A stretch of 13,103 bases of DNA from Peptostreptococcaceae bacterium (lineage in GTDB: Bacteria > Bacillota_A > Clostridia > Peptostreptococcales > Acidaminobacteraceae): NCBI GenBank assembly GCA_013619035.1, contig JABXKX010000612.1, positions 1 through 13,103 of the forward strand. The letters run 5' to 3'. Position numbers and translations under genes: made by a program. Each line of letters starts with the position of its first letter. The stretch's first letter is position 1. Under the pieces are notes generated by a model. The model was not told the origin of the DNA, ran no database searches, and saw only the letters and a program-made list of their open reading frames with translations. This document shows positions 11,545 to 13,103 of the stretch, in pieces.

Positions 11545-12933
11545 ATGAATACTCATGCTGACAAAACACAAGAGAAAAAAAACCAATCGGTGGCGAATGC
11601 TGTTTCTCAAAAGAAAAGTGAAGCTGAGTCTACTTTTCAGTTTGTCTACAGCAGACCTAAAACAATTGCTCAAAGGAAACTGCAAGAGAAGGCTAATAAT
11701 AGTCCGAGATCAATGCAGTTGAAAACTATGCAAGATATGGCAAATAACAAGCCACAGGTGAAACAAGCAGCTCAATCATTTGCAATGGCTGATAACCATT
11801 CTGGTCAACAACAGCAGCCTATCCAAAAGAAAGAAAACAACACAGGTTTACCTGATAATTTAAAAGCAGGAATTGAGAATCTCTCTGGTTACTCTATGGA
11901 TGATGTAAAGGTGCATAGAAACTCTAATAAGCCTGCTCAATTGCAAGCACATGCTTATGCGCAAGGAACTGACATACACTTAGGAGCAGGGCAGGAAAAG
12001 CATTTGCCACATGAGGCTTGGCATGTGGCGCAGCAAAAGCAGGCTCGTGTTAAACCTACCATTCAAGTAAAAGGCATAATGAATGTCAATGATGATATCA
12101 CTCTTGAAAAAGAAGCTGATGAAATGGGAGAAAAGGCGCTGCAAGCAAAATGGAGAAAGAACTATGAAAAACTGACACAACCTATTTTTGATCGTAGTCA
12201 CACTGTCCTCCAAAGAGCTTTGGTTTTCGATAGTTCAGCAGTTGGTAGTAATCGATTAATGGTAGATGATAGTCGGTCTTGGAAGTTTGGGCTTGCAGCA
12301 GCAATGCCAGTAGCAAATGGGGAGGCTAGGTGTCATATTATATCTTTTGAGGCAATTCGCTTGGGAGTTTGGCAAGCAACGGTAGCATATCTATACCATG
12401 CGGGGACACAAAGTTTATTCATTAATGATATGACTGCACTTGTTAAAGCTATTTTTCCGTATGGTGCAACCAGCGGTATACATAATACCGTTCCACTAAA
12501 TGACATAGCAAAGAAACTCTATGCTGAAGCACATAATGCTATTGATGAAATAATAAAAAACAAGTCGAATGATGCTATTGCAATACAAAGAGCCAATGAT
12601 TTAGTACTTTGCCTGAACAGTTCTCCTGACAATCTTAGAGGAGCAGATGCATCAACGAATAGTTCAATTGGAGGATTTTTGGACCCTAGAGGGGGAGATA
12701 TTCAGCTAAGCACACTCTATGGAACACAATTTTTTCTCATCACAGGAGCCACTGCACTTCAATTATTAGAACTTTCACTGGACCAACGAAAAAGATTAAT
12801 ACAAGTATACATGGATTCTAATGCCATACAAAATTCTGAAGTAAAAAACATGCTGGCGAATGTCATGGTTGGTGGTGGCCATGTGGTTTATATTGAGGAG
12901 CCGACTACAAAATCACATCATCCATTGCTTTAG
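11545..12933 (+). CDS. DUF4157 (eCIS-core-type) protein with putative C-terminal toxin module
   Basis: A 462-residue protein without a signal peptide or membrane segment. Residues 1-100 are polar and Gln/Asn/Lys-rich with loose repeats (LQEKANNSP, MQDMANNKPQ). Residues about 101-200 are the DUF4157 domain: GLPDNLKAGIENLSGYSMDD, then VKVHRNSNKPAQLQAHAYAQ, the zincin-like HEAWH (156-160) and EKEADEMG (188-195) as a possible third ligand. DUF4157 occurs in proteins linked to extracellular contractile injection systems, usually joined to variable C-terminal effectors. Here residues about 224-462 form that module, with GEARCHIISFEAI (259-271) and SPDNLRGADASTNSSIGG (360-377). The H and N spacing suggests an HNH-like nuclease, but this is speculative. 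AAAGGAG (11532-11538) lies 6 bases before the ATG. No injection genes or immunity gene are visible. Confidence 0.8.
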   Translation: MNTHADKTQEKKNQSVANAVSQKKSEAESTFQFVYSRPKTIAQRKLQEKANNSPRSMQLKTMQDMANNKPQVKQAAQSFAMADNHSGQQQQPIQKKENNTGLPDNLKAGIENLSGYSMDDVKVHRNSNKPAQLQAHAYAQGTDIHLGAGQEKHLPHEAWHVAQQKQARVKPTIQVKGIMNVNDDITLEKEADEMGEKALQAKWRKNYEKLTQPIFDRSHTVLQRALVFDSSAVGSNRLMVDDSRSWKFGLAAAMPVANGEARCHIISFEAIRLGVWQATVAYLYHAGTQSLFINDMTALVKAIFPYGATSGIHNTVPLNDIAKKLYAEAHNAIDEIIKNKSNDAIAIQRANDLVLCLNSSPDNLRGADASTNSSIGGFLDPRGGDIQLSTLYGTQFFLITGATALQLLELSLDQRKRLIQVYMDSNAIQNSEVKNMLANVMVGGGHVVYIEEPTTKSHHPLL

Positions 12934-13103
12934 TATTTATAGTTCTCTAATATGTCATAGAATAGGAATGGTGGAGTCACAATAAAATATATTACAAAAA
13001 TTAATTTATGAGACTGTAGTTAATGGACTTTTTACCCCCCCCTAAAATAAACGTCATTAAATAGAGTGTTTGTTCAAACCGTAATGTAACACTGTTTTTG
13101 TTA
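12934..13103. other. Gene-free right end with a C8 tract
   Basis: No reading frame with an SD and no terminator hairpin is visible after the DUF4157 gene. The most conspicuous element is a run of eight C (13035-13042), unusual in this AT-rich DNA. Any partner of the DUF4157 gene would have to begin beyond the window edge or lie on the other strand outside it. Confidence 0.5.

Noticed and set aside
11980..12213. Minus-strand frame inside the DUF4157 gene as an antisense immunity gene
   Set aside because: It has no SD or promoter, and it lies opposite the conserved HEAWH/EKEADEMG coding region.
13087..13103. TAACACTGT near the right edge as another copy of the TetR-type operator
   Set aside because: Only one half and the centre match; the other arm is TTTTTGTTA, so symmetry is lost. 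Probably chance.
1..13103. CRISPR arrays, tRNA or rRNA genes, insertion-sequence ends
   Set aside because: No regularly spaced direct repeats, no cloverleaf-like sequence, no rRNA blocks and no transposase frame were seen. The only repeated non-coding units are the riboswitch cores and the two AATCTAACA inverted repeats.

Overview
The window looks like a chromosomal segment of a low-GC Gram-positive bacterium, most likely a Clostridia-type anaerobe. The support is AT-rich DNA, AAGGAG/GGAGG ribosome binding sites, a lipobox lipoprotein, an S-layer-homology protein, an iron-sulfur aldo/keto reductase and c-di-GMP-I (GEMM) riboswitches. The genus cannot be named from sequence alone, and the standard bacterial code fits.

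Left part (1-5460). A truncated TetR-type repressor gene (minus) is divergent from a 4Fe-4S aldo/keto reductase (plus). Two near-identical TAACAC-A-GTGTTA operators sit in the shared promoter region. After a terminator comes the most striking regulatory element: three consecutive c-di-GMP-I aptamers in one leader of about 340 nt, ahead of a secreted transglutaminase-like protein. Hand folding suggests that closing helix P1 of the third aptamer covers the Shine-Dalgarno. A linker hairpin between aptamers 2 and 3 competes with both of their P1 helices, so the three copies may act as a relay rather than as independent switches. Next come prmA and rsmE (translation-apparatus methylation) and a lipoprotein gene, closed by a bidirectional terminator.

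Middle part (5458-8310, minus strand). A probable two-gene unit holds alkC (HEAT-like DNA glycosylase with a C-terminal Ig-like domain) followed by a secreted protein with three SLH domains and a phosphodiester glycosidase (NAGPA-type) domain. A perfect 14-bp palindrome overlaps the predicted alkC -35 box.

Right part (about 8310-11185, plus strand) is a decayed prophage-like segment. It has a 5'-truncated remnant resembling the C-terminus of a nucleoid-associated protein with an in-frame stop, and an unidentified gene broken by a frameshift and an in-frame TAG. Two small intact zinc-cluster genes follow (one Com-like), then a frameshifted RinA/ArpU-like gene and two intact tandem RinA/ArpU-like paralogues.

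A non-coding stretch with two matching inverted repeats leads to the last gene (11545-12933). This is a DUF4157 (eCIS-core-type) protein with an HEAWH motif and a distinct C-terminal module carrying RCHII and NLRG...N motifs, plausibly a polymorphic effector. No injection-system genes and no immunity gene are visible. The final 170 bases hold no gene but contain a C8 tract.
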